Assembly (NCBI RefSeq): GCF_001442805.1
Contig: NZ_CP011131.1
Location: 3,100,001 to 3,164,000, forward strand
Source: Lysobacter gummosus
GTDB taxonomy: Bacteria; Pseudomonadota; Gammaproteobacteria; Xanthomonadales; Xanthomonadaceae
Length of the DNA: 64,000 bases
Direction of reading: 5' to 3'
Positions 26,185 to 34,934 of the stretch are shown piece after piece; positions within the stretch are counted from its first letter, which is position 1, and each line of letters opens with the position of its first letter. Below the pieces are notes generated by a model that was not told where the DNA came from, did not search any database, and saw only the letters and a list, made by a program, of their open reading frames with translations. The position numbers and the translations under genes were made by a program.

Positions 26185-27516
26185 TTACGCCACCATCGTG
26201 CGCGCCTGCTGCTGGGCCTGAGCGGGCTCGGCCATTTTCGGCGCATCCTGCTGCAGCTTCTGGGTCGATTGCTCGACGCTCTGCTGCGTCGCCTGGGCGC
26301 GATCGACGAAGGCGCGCTGGTGGCTGGGATCGTTGAGCCCGCCCTGCACCGCGAACAGGCCGGTGCCGCTGGCGTTGGGCACGACGTGATCGATCTTGGT
26401 CAGGCCGCTGACGCGGGCGTCATAGGTCAGCGTGGCCGCGGCGCGTTCGAGCTCCTGGTGGTTCTTGAAGCCGCCCAGCTTCTCCAGCCCGCCGACCGCC
26501 TGCTTGTACATGGCGTTGTCGGGATGCGCGGCGTCCGACAGCAGCGGCCCGCGCGTCGCCGGTTCGGCCGAACGGGTCGGCTCGGCATCGGCATGCTTGG
26601 GCTGCGCGGTCTTCAGCGCCTTCAGCGTGTCCTTGCCGGCGATGCCGTCCTCCTTCAGATGGTGATCGCGCTGGAAGGCTTCGACCGCGTCCTTGGTGCG
26701 CTGGCCGAACTTGCCGTCGGCGACCAGAGGCTTGCCGTCGGCGTCCTTGTAGCCGAGTTGGCTGAGCTTTTCCTGCAGCGCCTTCACTTCCGGACCGTGC
26801 TCGTCCTTGCGCAGGGTGCCGTCGGCCATGGGCGCGGCATGCGGCTTGTCGTGATGCGCACCGCCGCCGGGAGCGGTATGGGTGACGCTGCCCTTGCCGG
26901 AGACATCGGTCACCTTGGCCGCGGCGGTGAGGTTTTCCGAATGCGGGGGACGCTTGTCCGTGCTGATCGTGCCGTTGTCCATGTCGCGGATGTAACGGTC
27001 CATCTGCGGCAGATAGCTGGCATTGATATCGATATGCACGTGCGGACCGAAGGCTTTCGGATTGCCCTTGTTGAAGCCGCCCTGCGGCGCCAGAGGCTGG
27101 CCGTATTCGACCTTGTCGCCGACTTCCAGCTTGGTCCCGCGCAGATCCAGATGACGGTACTGGGCGATCATCTCGCGGCTGGGATCGGTGGCCGGCTTGT
27201 CGTACAACTGCACGATGCCGTTGGCCGGATCGATCTTGCCGATATAGCCGTTGGCCACCGACGGAACGGGCACGCTCTTCATGTTGCCCGACTGCAGGAT
27301 GAAGTCCTTCGACACATAGTGATCGCCGTCGCGGGACACCGTCGCCTTGCCGGCGTAGTTGCCCAACAACTCTTCGCGTTCGCCGTTCACCGTTCCATAG
27401 ACGCGGCCGGATTCGTTGCCGCGGCTGGGATGGTGGCGCTCGATGTCGCCCAGATCGTGGATGTGTTCGATCGTGTTTTTCTTGTCGACGGATTCGACAA
27501 TCGTGTACTTAGGCAT
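26185..27516 (-). CDS. X-T4SS effector: M23-like domain, peptidoglycan-binding domain, XVIPCD
   Basis: A 443-residue toxin with three parts. Residues 40-170 resemble an M23 zinc peptidase, with QYRHLDLRG (His122) and GPHVHIDI (His159, His161). Residues about 240-305 are a peptidoglycan-binding domain (VKALQEKLSQLGYKDADG). Residues about 325-443 are the XVIPCD with GLTKIDHVV and GLFAVQGGLNDP and a Gln-rich tail, the signal read by VirD4. The first zinc-binding motif is odd: His66 is four residues, not three, before Asp71. The pair with the lipoprotein lies more than 10 kb from virD4, an orphan effector-immunity module. Confidence 0.88.
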   Translation of the reverse strand: MPKYTIVESVDKKNTIEHIHDLGDIERHHPSRGNESGRVYGTVNGEREELLGNYAGKATVSRDGDHYVSKDFILQSGNMKSVPVPSVANGYIGKIDPANGIVQLYDKPATDPSREMIAQYRHLDLRGTKLEVGDKVEYGQPLAPQGGFNKGNPKAFGPHVHIDINASYLPQMDRYIRDMDNGTISTDKRPPHSENLTAAAKVTDVSGKGSVTHTAPGGGAHHDKPHAAPMADGTLRKDEHGPEVKALQEKLSQLGYKDADGKPLVADGKFGQRTKDAVEAFQRDHHLKEDGIAGKDTLKALKTAQPKHADAEPTRSAEPATRGPLLSDAAHPDNAMYKQAVGGLEKLGGFKNHQELERAAATLTYDARVSGLTKIDHVVPNASGTGLFAVQGGLNDPSHQRAFVDRAQATQQSVEQSTQKLQQDAPKMAEPAQAQQQARTMVA

Positions 27517-27540
27517 CGCACTTCTCCTTGTGGATGAATC

Positions 27541-28137
27541 TCAGCGCAGCTCTTGGACCAATTGCCAGCAATTGTCCTTGTGCTGGAATACATAGGCGCC
27601 CGGGGCGCCGAATTTCTTGATCAGATCGTCGTTCGGCGCATATTCGGCCTTCGAGAAATTCATGCGCATGAAATCGCCCTGGTTGCGCAGGTCCAGCTCG
27701 ACCCGGTCGTAGGGTGTGTCATCGTCCGCACGCGAAGGCTCGATGTAGGACCACATATTGTCGACCAATCCGATTTTGAATGCTCCGTTGCCCTGCACGA
27801 CCTCGCTGCCGAGCACTTTCTTGGGGTCTGCGTAGCTGCGGATCTCGATGGTCGGCGCGGTGTAGCGGGCGCGCACATCCTCGCGGTTCACGTAATCCTG
27901 GAAGAACGACCAGAAGTCGTCTTCGGTCTTGTTGCACGCGCCTTCGGTCAACTCGATCTTGCCGGCCACAACCGCGGGCTGCGGTTTGCTCGCCTCCGCC
28001 GGCGCAGCGCTCTGAGAGATGGCGGCGGCCTGAGCCGGCGCTGCTGCCGGAGTAGCGGCGCTCTCGGCCGGCGCGGACGCCTTGCAGGCCGACAACACAA
28101 CGACCAGCAAACTGGCCGCGATCCTTGCTTGATTCAT
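27541..28137 (-). CDS. Lipoprotein, putative immunity protein of the M23-like effector
   Basis: A 198-residue lipoprotein: signal peptide with lipobox VVVLSAC (about residues 12-18), an Ala/Pro-rich linker of about 45 residues and a globular domain beginning at GACNKTEDDFWSFFQDYV that has an NTF2/DUF4440-like flavour. ATG 28137 is preceded by GGGGA. It ends 24 bases before the effector start. X-T4SS immunity proteins are periplasmic lipoproteins of this layout, so protection of the cell's own wall is the expected job. Confidence 0.8.
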   Translation of the reverse strand: MNQARIAASLLVVVLSACKASAPAESAATPAAAPAQAAAISQSAAPAEASKPQPAVVAGKIELTEGACNKTEDDFWSFFQDYVNREDVRARYTAPTIEIRSYADPKKVLGSEVVQGNGAFKIGLVDNMWSYIEPSRADDDTPYDRVELDLRNQGDFMRMNFSKAEYAPNDDLIKKFGAPGAYVFQHKDNCWQLVQELR

Positions 28138-28815
28138 CTGTATCCCCGATTCCATATAGGCGGATGAAAGTCCCTCGCGGCAGTTTAGCGGCGCGGGCGG
28201 CCTGACGATATCGCCCGCGAGTCCCGCTCCGCACGGCACTCGCAACCTGCCGGGCCACCGGATCCGATCGCCGCGGGCGATCGAACCCCGGGCAATGTGT
28301 CCCGCCCGCGCCGATCAATTGCACTAATCCGCCCGGTCCGGCCACCGCCGGCGACCCGGGCGGACCGCCGCGCGGGCGGCCTGGCTTGTCTGAACCGGGA
28401 ACCGCGCCCCACCCGGCATTCATACCGGCGCTGGACACTGCCGCCCCCAGCCCTTACCCTAAACCTCAATTGCCGTCAGGCCGGATGCAGCAAACCCGTC
28501 GCGACCGGAACCCCACGCCGTCGCCACGTCCGCACCCGTACTCTCCCGCACACCATCGGTGCGCCAGTACGCTTGCATCGCTGCAGTCCACCGGCCCGCG
28601 CCCGCAACCCTCGACGCCTTAGCCGCCACGCCCCGCGTGTCGCGCAGGCCGGGATCGTTCGGGCCAAGCACACGCCTTTAATGAGTGGTTCGTAGCACCC
28701 GTAGGGACGCTCCGATTCCGGTTGGTACGCAACCGGTCCGGCATTCCCGGTGCGGCCTTGTGCCGTACGCATCGTCGCAACTGCAGTGCCCACGGCCCGG
28801 AGGGGCCGGTTCCGA
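28138..28815. other. Divergent intergenic region
   Basis: A stretch of 678 bases between the immunity lipoprotein and scpA, with no gene that can be supported on either strand. It is GC-rich with several potential hairpins, the clearest being CCGGTTGGTACGCAACCGG at 28718-28736. It should contain both divergent promoters. Confidence 0.5.
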
Positions 28816-29736
28816 ATGACCAACGAACCCGCGCCCGCCGCGACCGAACCCGCTACGGGGCACTTACCCGGCCCGACGACGCCTCAGCAGCAGGAAATGC
28901 CGCTGGCGGTGGTCCACGGCCAGCCGGTGCTGCAGATCCCGCAGGATCTGTACATCCCGCCGGACGCGCTGGAAGTCATTCTCGAAGCCTTCGAAGGCCC
29001 GCTGGACCTGCTGCTGTACCTGATCCGCCGACAGAACCTGGACATCCTGGACATCCCGGTCGCCGAGATCACCCGGCAATACGTCGATTACATCCAGGCC
29101 ATGCACGAAATGCGTTTCGAGCTGGCCGCCGAATACCTGGTCATGGCCGCGATCCTGGCCGAGATCAAATCGCGGATGCTGCTGCCGCGCGCGCCGAACG
29201 AGGAAGGCATCGAGGAAGACCCCCGCGCCGAACTGGTCCGCCGCCTGCAGGAGTACGAGCGCTTCAAGAAGGCCGCCGAGGACATCGACAGCCTGCCCCG
29301 CCAGGACCGCGACACCGTGCCGGTGCAGGCCTACGTGCCCGACCGGGCCTCGGTGAAGCTGCCGCCGCCGGTGGAATTGAAGGAAATGCTGCTGGCCCTG
29401 CACGACGTGTTCAAGCGCGCCGAGCTGTACACCCAGCATGCGATCAAGCGCGACGCGCTGAGCGTGCGCCAGCGCATGGGCGAGTTGCTCACGCGCATGA
29501 ACGACGGCGTGTTCCACCGCTTCGAAACGCTGTTCACGGTCGAGGAAGGCCGGCTCGGCGTGGTGGTGACCTTCCTGGGGCTGCTGACCCTGGCCAAGGA
29601 GCAGTTGATCGAGATCCTGCAGGACGGGCCGCTGGCGCCGATCTACGTCAAGTCGCTGGCGCTGATGAAGGACCCGGACGAAATCGAGCTCAGCAGCGAG
29701 TTCGACGACGCCGCCAACGACGATCGCGCCCTGTGA
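28816..29736 (+). CDS. scpA: Segregation and condensation protein A
   Basis: A 306-residue kleisin ScpA. The core FEGPLDLLLYLIRRQNLDILDIPVAEITRQY region (about residues 60-95) is diagnostic, as are EYLVMAAILAEIKSRMLLP and the C-terminal winged-helix segment with FLGLLTLAKE. It bridges SMC heads with ScpB in chromosome compaction. ATG 28816 has a GGAGGGG site 14 bases upstream; the first 40 residues are low-complexity and variable. scpB and rluB follow in the common order. Confidence 0.92.
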   Translation: MTNEPAPAATEPATGHLPGPTTPQQQEMPLAVVHGQPVLQIPQDLYIPPDALEVILEAFEGPLDLLLYLIRRQNLDILDIPVAEITRQYVDYIQAMHEMRFELAAEYLVMAAILAEIKSRMLLPRAPNEEGIEEDPRAELVRRLQEYERFKKAAEDIDSLPRQDRDTVPVQAYVPDRASVKLPPPVELKEMLLALHDVFKRAELYTQHAIKRDALSVRQRMGELLTRMNDGVFHRFETLFTVEEGRLGVVVTFLGLLTLAKEQLIEILQDGPLAPIYVKSLALMKDPDEIELSSEFDDAANDDRAL

Positions 29737-29907
29737 GCGCCTGCGCCGGACCGTCCGCGACCCGGACCTCGCAAGCGCCCGGCGCGCCATCGCTGTCAGT
29801 CAGTCTCCGAAATCCGCGGGGGCGATCGCGCCGCACCGCTTCCCGCCACGGCTGAACCGCTACACACCCTTACGAATCCCGAATCCCCATTCCCGAATCC
29901 CGGTTAC

Positions 29908-30915
29908 ATGGACCAACACCTAGTCACCCGCATCGTCGAAGCCGCCCTGCTCGCGGCCAACCAGCCGCTGACGCTGGCGCAGCTGCACGCGCTGTTCCCG
30001 GAAGACCAGCCGGCCCCGGCCGACAGCGTCGAAACCGCGCTGCAGACGCTGGCCGAAGGCTGCGCCGAGCGCGGCGTGGAACTGGTCGAACTGGCCTCGG
30101 GCTTCCGCTTCCAGGTCCAGGCCGACGTCCACCCCTGGGTCGCGCGCCTGTGGACCGAGCGCCAGACCCGCTACACCCGGGCCACGCTCGAGACCCTGGC
30201 CCTGATCGCCTACCGCCAGCCGATCACCCGCGGCGAGATCGAACAGGTCCGCGGCGTCGCGGTCAGCAGCAACATCATCAAGGCGCTGGAAGAGCGCGAG
30301 TGGATCCGCGTCGTCGGCCACCGCGACGTGCCCGGCAAGCCGGCACTGTTCGGCACCACCAAGGCCTTCCTCGACTACTTCGGCCTCAAGCGCCTGGACG
30401 AACTGCCGCCGCTGTCGGAACTCAAGGACATCGGCGAGCTCGAACCGCAGCTGTCGTTCGGCGGCGAAGCGATCGCCGCTGGCGGCATCGGCCAGGGTAA
30501 CGAAGACGCCGACGGCGGCGACGAGCAGCCGCCGGGCGATTCCGAAGCCAGCGAGGCCGATGCGCAAACCGCCGCCCGCCACGCCGACGAACCGGCCGGC
30601 AAGCGCGGCGAAGTCAACGACGACGATTACGGCGATGAAGAAATCGCCGCCGCCGAAGACGCTCCGGCCCCTGCCGAAGCCGATGCCGGCGAAGCAGCCC
30701 CCACCGAATCCGAAGCCGCCGGCGCAAGCGCCGACAGCGAAGACGACACCGAACACACCGAACAAACCGTCCTTTCGGACGACCCCGAAGCCGCGCCGGG
30801 CGAGCGCGCGGCGGACGCGAACGATCACGAGCAAGACCAACACGCCGTCGAGACGACGACCGTTCCGGAACTTGAGGCTGAGTCCGAAGACGACCAGCCG
30901 GAGCAACAGAAATGA
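29908..30915 (+). CDS. scpB: Segregation and condensation protein B with long acidic C-terminal tail
   Basis: A 335-residue ScpB. The first 190 residues are the two winged-helix domains, with RATLETLALIAYRQPITRGEIE (about 91-112) and GKPALFGTTKAFLDYFGL being hallmarks. The remaining 145 residues are an acidic Asp/Glu/Ala-rich tail that is absent from short ScpB proteins. The stop codon overlaps the start of rluB. The protein forms the SMC-ScpA-ScpB condensin complex. The 171 bases before it contain GAATCCCGAATCC repeats and no gene. Confidence 0.92.
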   Translation: MDQHLVTRIVEAALLAANQPLTLAQLHALFPEDQPAPADSVETALQTLAEGCAERGVELVELASGFRFQVQADVHPWVARLWTERQTRYTRATLETLALIAYRQPITRGEIEQVRGVAVSSNIIKALEEREWIRVVGHRDVPGKPALFGTTKAFLDYFGLKRLDELPPLSELKDIGELEPQLSFGGEAIAAGGIGQGNEDADGGDEQPPGDSEASEADAQTAARHADEPAGKRGEVNDDDYGDEEIAAAEDAPAPAEADAGEAAPTESEAAGASADSEDDTEHTEQTVLSDDPEAAPGERAADANDHEQDQHAVETTTVPELEAESEDDQPEQQK

Positions 30916-32564
30916 CTGACGAAAAACCCCGCAAGCTCTCATTGAAGCGCAGCGGCGACAGCACGGCCCCCGAAGCGCCGCGCTTGGAAGAACGCCTGCA
31001 CAAAGTGCTCGCGCAAGCGGGCCTGGGCTCGCGCCGGGCGCTGGAGCAGCGCATCGCCGACGGCCTGGTCAAGGTCAACGGCGAGACCGCGCAGATCGGC
31101 ATGAGCATCAAGGGCGGCGACAAGATCGAGCTGGACGGCCGCAGCTTCGTCGCCAGCGCGCTGACCGAACCGTCTCGCGTGCTGATGTACAACAAGCCCG
31201 AAGGCGAGGTCACCACCCGCGAAGACCCCGAAGGCCGCCCAACCATTTTCGATTCCCTGCCCGCGCTCAAGGGCGCGCGCTGGATCGCGATCGGCCGCCT
31301 CGACATCAACACCACCGGCCTGCTGCTGCTGACCACCGACGGTGAATTGGCCAATGCGCTGATGCATCCCTCCTTCGAGGTCGAGCGCGAGTACGTCTGC
31401 CGCGTGCGCGCTCCCGAAGGCCAGGAGACGGTGCCGGACAACCTCGTCGATCGCCTCGCCCGCGGCGTCTCGCTGGAAGACGGCCCGGCCAAGTTCGACG
31501 AGATCGAACGCATCGGCGGCACCGATTCGCACGACTGGTTCCGCGTCGTGGTGAAGGAAGGCCGCAATCGCGAAGTGCGCCGCCTGTGGGAATCGCAGGG
31601 CTGCCAGGTCAGCCGGCTCAAGCGCATCCGCTACGGCACCGTCTCGCTGCCGCGCGAACTGCTGCGCGGCCAGTCGCAGGAACTGGTCAACGACAAGGTC
31701 GATGCCCTGCGCACCGAACTGGGCCTGGAAGACGGCACCCCGTCGGCGCTGACGCTGCAGCCGGTGATCGGTCAGCGCAAGGCGGCCAAGTCCACCGTGC
31801 ACCTGTCCGGCGGCGAGCGCTCGGCCGGCTACGTCAGCGGCCACAACACCGCCGATGAAGGCCGCGAACTGCGTCGCTTCGACCATGTCCGCGAAGATCG
31901 CGGCGGCCGCGGCCGCGGCGGTCCGCGCAAGCCCGGCGGCCTGACCGTCAGCGGCGAAGCCGCCGCCCGCCAGTCGCAGAAGCCGTTCAAGCAGCGCAAG
32001 GAAAAGGGCGTCAAACCCCTGCCCGACGGCAATCCGGCCGCGTTCCGCACCTGGTACGTGCCCGAAGGCGTCGAGACCGGCCCCAGCGGCCATCGCAATC
32101 CCGACGGCCGCGCCAAGAAGCCCTATGCCGGCAAGCCCGGCGGCGGCGCCGGCGGTAATCGCGGTCCGGGCGCCGGCGCCGGTCGCGGCCGTCCGCAAGG
32201 CGGCGGTTTCGGCGGCGATCGCAACGGCAACACCACCGGCAACGGCCCCTACGGCGAACGCCGCGGCGGCGGCGGCGGCGGTCAGGGGCAAGGCCAGGGC
32301 CAGGGCCAGCGCAGCGCGCGTCCCTACGGCCACCCGGGCAACGCCCCGAGCTTCCCGTCCGATCACGCCAACCCGGGGTTCAATCCCTACGGCAGCGAAC
32401 GCCCCGCGCGCGGCAACGCGCCGCGTCCGGCCGGCGGCAAGCCTGGCGGACGCCCCGGCGGCGCCCCGCGTCCGGGCGGCAACACCGCCCGCCCGAACGG
32501 CCCGCGTCCCGGCGGCCCGCGCGGCGGCGGGCGTCCCGGCGGCGGTCGCGGCCCGCGCGGCTGA
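30912..32564 (+). CDS. rluB: 23S rRNA pseudouridine synthase RluB with Gly/Arg/Pro-rich C-terminal extension
   Basis: A 550-residue protein. Residues about 22-80 are an S4 RNA-binding domain (RLEERLHKVLAQAGLGSRRA), residues 85-255 are the RsuA/RluB catalytic domain with the GRLDINTTGLLLLT motif holding the catalytic Asp (about 135), and residues about 300-550 are a low-complexity Gly/Arg/Pro/Asn tail ending in PGGGRGPRG. It modifies a uridine in helix 80-93 region of 23S rRNA, as known for the family. The start overlaps scpB by four bases. A rho-independent terminator follows. Confidence 0.92.
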   Translation: MTDEKPRKLSLKRSGDSTAPEAPRLEERLHKVLAQAGLGSRRALEQRIADGLVKVNGETAQIGMSIKGGDKIELDGRSFVASALTEPSRVLMYNKPEGEVTTREDPEGRPTIFDSLPALKGARWIAIGRLDINTTGLLLLTTDGELANALMHPSFEVEREYVCRVRAPEGQETVPDNLVDRLARGVSLEDGPAKFDEIERIGGTDSHDWFRVVVKEGRNREVRRLWESQGCQVSRLKRIRYGTVSLPRELLRGQSQELVNDKVDALRTELGLEDGTPSALTLQPVIGQRKAAKSTVHLSGGERSAGYVSGHNTADEGRELRRFDHVREDRGGRGRGGPRKPGGLTVSGEAAARQSQKPFKQRKEKGVKPLPDGNPAAFRTWYVPEGVETGPSGHRNPDGRAKKPYAGKPGGGAGGNRGPGAGAGRGRPQGGGFGGDRNGNTTGNGPYGERRGGGGGGQGQGQGQGQRSARPYGHPGNAPSFPSDHANPGFNPYGSERPARGNAPRPAGGKPGGRPGGAPRPGGNTARPNGPRPGGPRGGGRPGGGRGPRG

Positions 32565-32616
32565 GTCGGCGACGACACGATCCGGTCCGCGCTCAGCGGC
32601 CGGATCGGTATCGAAC

Positions 32617-32647
32617 AAAGGGCGCTTCGGCGCCCTTTTGTTTTTTG
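32617..32647 (+). terminator. Rho-independent terminator after rluB
   Basis: The hairpin AAAGGGCGC TTCG GCGCCCTTT is followed by TGTTTTTTG. It is a textbook terminator with a UUCG tetraloop. Confidence 0.92.
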
Positions 32648-32678
32648 CGAGATCGCCCTCCGCGCGGGGCCCCATTAC

Positions 32679-32763
32679 CGTCATCCCCGCGAAGGCGGGG
32701 ATCCAGGGCTTCACCGAGGCATGACTCTGAAGCCTTTGGATCCCCACCTTCGCGGGGACGACG
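32679..32763. repeat. Dispersed inverted repeat, family A, second copy
   Basis: The left arm CGTCATCCCCGCGAAGGCGG and the right arm ending CCTTCGCGGGGACGACG are inverted copies, the same family and the same 85-base length as at 8876-8960. Confidence 0.8.
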
Positions 32764-33000
32764 GCAGGGGGACCTCGGCATGGTCCGGAGGGCGCGATCT
32801 GACTTCGCTCATACGAAACCGCATCGGCACAGCCACCAACCCGACCCGGACAGGTTCGCCACCGCTCGCGCTGCGCCTGCTTCGAACCGGCCAGCAACAC
32901 AATCCGATGACGGCATCGCAGTGTTTCACCCCGGTCACTTGTGCACTGCATCATTAGCGTCCAGCTTGCACGCATCTAACCGAAGGCACAGGCAATCCCC

Positions 33001-34218
33001 ATGAACCTGCCCGTTCTCGAGTCCGTCGCCGCGACCGCCATCGCGGAGCATCCCGCGCCGTCCGCCTTGCGCGACCGCGTCGATGACGCGATCGACCGAG
33101 CCATCGCCGAACGCCGCCTGGTCGGCGCGGTGGTGCTGATCGCCCGCGACGGCCAACTGGTCTATCGCCGCGCCGCCGGTCTGGCCGATCGCGAATCCGA
33201 CCGGCTGATGCGCGAAGACGCGATCTTCCTGCTGGCCTCGGTGACCAAGCCCATCGTCGCCGCCGCGGCGATGAAGCTGGCCGAACAAGGCCGCATCGAC
33301 CTGGACGCGCCGGTGACTCGTTACCTGCCGCAGTTCCGCCCGCGTCTGGCCGACGGCAGCGAACCGCAGATCACCCTGCGCCAGTTGCTGAGCCACACCT
33401 CCGGCTTGAGCTATCGCTTCGGCGAGCCGACCGGCAGCGATTACGACCAGTTGAACGTCTCCGACGGCTTCGATCAGCCCGGCCTGGGCATCGATGACAA
33501 CCTGCAGCGCCTGAGCCAGGCGCAATTGCGTTTTCCGCCCGGCCAGGGCTTCAAGTATTCGATCGGCCTGGACGTGCTCGGCGAAGCGATGGCGCGCGCC
33601 ACCGATACGCCGCTGCCGGCCTTGATCGAAGAATTGATCGCCGCGCCGCTGGCGATGAAGGACACCGCGTTTCGCATCGTCGACCACAAGCGCACCGCGA
33701 CGCCCTACACCGACGGCCTCGCCGCCGACGGCTCGCGGCGCCCGGCGCGCATGCACGATGAAACCGTGCTGCCGTTTTTCGACGGTGCGCTGCGCTATGC
33801 GCCCAACCGCCTGGAGAACGCGGCGTCTTATCCCTCCGGCGGCGCCGGTCTGGCCGGCACCGCCGGCGACGTGCTGAGCCTGCTGGAAACGGTGCGCCGG
33901 GGCGGCGGCGAGATTCTGCAGGCCGAGTCGGTGGCGACGATGATGCGCGAGCACGTGCCCGCCCCGCTCGAAGGCCTCGACCCGGGCTGGGGTTATGGCT
34001 ACGGCTGGGCGGTGCTGAGCGATCCGGCCGCGAGCGGCACGCCGCAGTCGCGCGGCACCATTGCCTGGGGCGGCGTGTACGGACACTCGTGGTTCGTCGA
34101 TGCACAGCGCGGGCTCAGCGTGGTCGCGCTGACCAATACCGCGATCGAAGGAATGGAGGGAGAGTTCACCTTCGATCTGCGCGATGCGGTGTATGCGGGA
34201 CTGGCCGCAGCGAAGTGA
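33001..34218 (+). CDS. Beta-lactamase-fold serine hydrolase (class C/EstB-like)
   Basis: A 405-residue member of the beta-lactamase/transpeptidase-like family. The SxxK motif is SVTK (Ser80, Lys83) and a Tyr at FKYSI (about 185) stands for the YxN motif, though Asn is replaced by Ile. TLRQLLSHTSGLSYRF is typical of the group. No signal peptide is evident, so it may be a cytoplasmic esterase or peptidase rather than a resistance enzyme. ATG 33001 is used. A terminator follows directly. Confidence 0.88.
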   Translation: MNLPVLESVAATAIAEHPAPSALRDRVDDAIDRAIAERRLVGAVVLIARDGQLVYRRAAGLADRESDRLMREDAIFLLASVTKPIVAAAAMKLAEQGRIDLDAPVTRYLPQFRPRLADGSEPQITLRQLLSHTSGLSYRFGEPTGSDYDQLNVSDGFDQPGLGIDDNLQRLSQAQLRFPPGQGFKYSIGLDVLGEAMARATDTPLPALIEELIAAPLAMKDTAFRIVDHKRTATPYTDGLAADGSRRPARMHDETVLPFFDGALRYAPNRLENAASYPSGGAGLAGTAGDVLSLLETVRRGGGEILQAESVATMMREHVPAPLEGLDPGWGYGYGWAVLSDPAASGTPQSRGTIAWGGVYGHSWFVDAQRGLSVVALTNTAIEGMEGEFTFDLRDAVYAGLAAAK

Positions 34219-34246
34219 TCCGCGGCGATGTATCGGTGCACGGCAC

Positions 34247-34270
34247 AAGGGCGCTTCGGCGCCCTTATTC
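34247..34270 (+). terminator. Rho-independent terminator after the serine hydrolase gene
   Basis: The hairpin AAGGGCGC TTCG GCGCCCTT is followed by ATTCGTTT. The stem is almost identical to the terminator after rluB. Confidence 0.8.
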
Positions 34271-34355
34271 GTTTACGGCGCGGTGGTTTCATGCAGGAGG
34301 GATGCGAGCGGCGATCGCGGAACCACGCTTGCGATGCAGCCGTGGATCCGCGCCG

Positions 34356-34823
34356 TCACAACCCCAGTTCGCTCAGCCCCGGATGTTCGTCCGGACGCCG
34401 TCCCTGCGGCCAATGGAACTTGCGCTCGCTTTCGGCGATGGGCTTGTCGTTGATGCTCGCCAGCCGCAGCGACATCAAACCGTCGTCGCCGAACTCCCAG
34501 TTCTCGTTGCCGTAGCTGCGATACCACTGGCCGGAATCGTCGCGCCATTCGTAGGCGAAACGCACGGCGATGCGGTGACTTTCGAAGGCCCACAATTCCT
34601 TGATCAGGCGGTACTCGATCTCGCGGCTCCACTTGCGCTGCAAGAACGCCACCGCCTGCTCGCGGCCCTGGACGAACTCGGCGCGATTGCGCCAGCGCGT
34701 GTCCAGCGAATAGGCCAGGCCGACGCGGGCCGGATCGCGCGAATTCCACGCGTCTTCGGCCAGACGAACTTTCTGCACGGCGCTGTCCCGGGTGAACGGC
34801 GGCAACGGTGGACGAGTTTCCAT
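34356..34823 (-). CDS. NTF2-like (DUF1348) small protein
   Basis: A 155-residue protein of the DUF1348/SnoaL-like fold. [32 protein letters not shown] and [19 protein letters not shown] are typical of the family, as is [24 protein letters not shown]. Members are small cytoplasmic proteins of unknown enzymatic role. It is divergent from the tetR gene with two identical palindromes between them, so it is the likely main target of that repressor. ATG 34823 begins the conserved N-terminus. Confidence 0.88.
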   Translation of the reverse strand: METRPPLPPFTRDSAVQKVRLAEDAWNSRDPARVGLAYSLDTRWRNRAEFVQGREQAVAFLQRKWSREIEYRLIKELWAFESHRIAVRFAYEWRDDSGQWYRSYGNENWEFGDDGLMSLRLASINDKPIAESERKFHWPQGRRPDEHPGLSELGL

Positions 34824-34840
34824 GAGCGGCTCCAAGGTTA

Positions 34841-34858
34841 GTAGACCGATCTGTCTAC
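34841..34858. promoter_or_regulatory. TetR operator, copy 1
   Basis: GTAGACCGATCTGTCTAC is a near-perfect palindrome (GTAGAC...GTCTAC) 18 bases upstream of the DUF1348 start. An identical copy lies 36 bases away. Confidence 0.8.
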
Positions 34859-34876
34859 CTGGGTAGATTAACGCCG

Positions 34877-34894
34877 GTAGACCGATCTGTCTAC
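34877..34894. promoter_or_regulatory. TetR operator, copy 2
   Basis: The same 18-base palindrome GTAGACCGATCTGTCTAC lies 40 bases upstream of the tetR start. The spacing of 36 bases centre to centre places both copies on nearly the same helix face. Confidence 0.8.
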
Positions 34895-34934
34895 ATCGAT
34901 GGCGAAGCCGGGCGAACCGATCTACCATCACGCC

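Larger units (their letters stand above)
32565..33000. other. Intergenic region with terminator and repeat
   Basis: A stretch of 436 bases between rluB and the serine hydrolase gene, holding the rluB terminator (32617-32647), a family A inverted repeat (32679-32763) and then about 235 bases that should carry the next promoter. No coding potential was supported. Confidence 0.6.

Noticed and set aside
26110..27537. Plus-strand frame opposite the orphan effector
   Set aside because: A shadow of the effector gene; similar mirror frames oppose every effector.
28476..28823. Small genes in the gap before scpA
   Set aside because: Composition is that of GC-rich noise; no ribosome site or family resemblance.
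30939..32975. Minus-strand Ala-rich frame opposite rluB
   Set aside because: It is produced by the Gly/Arg-rich low-complexity rluB tail and runs through the terminator and repeat.
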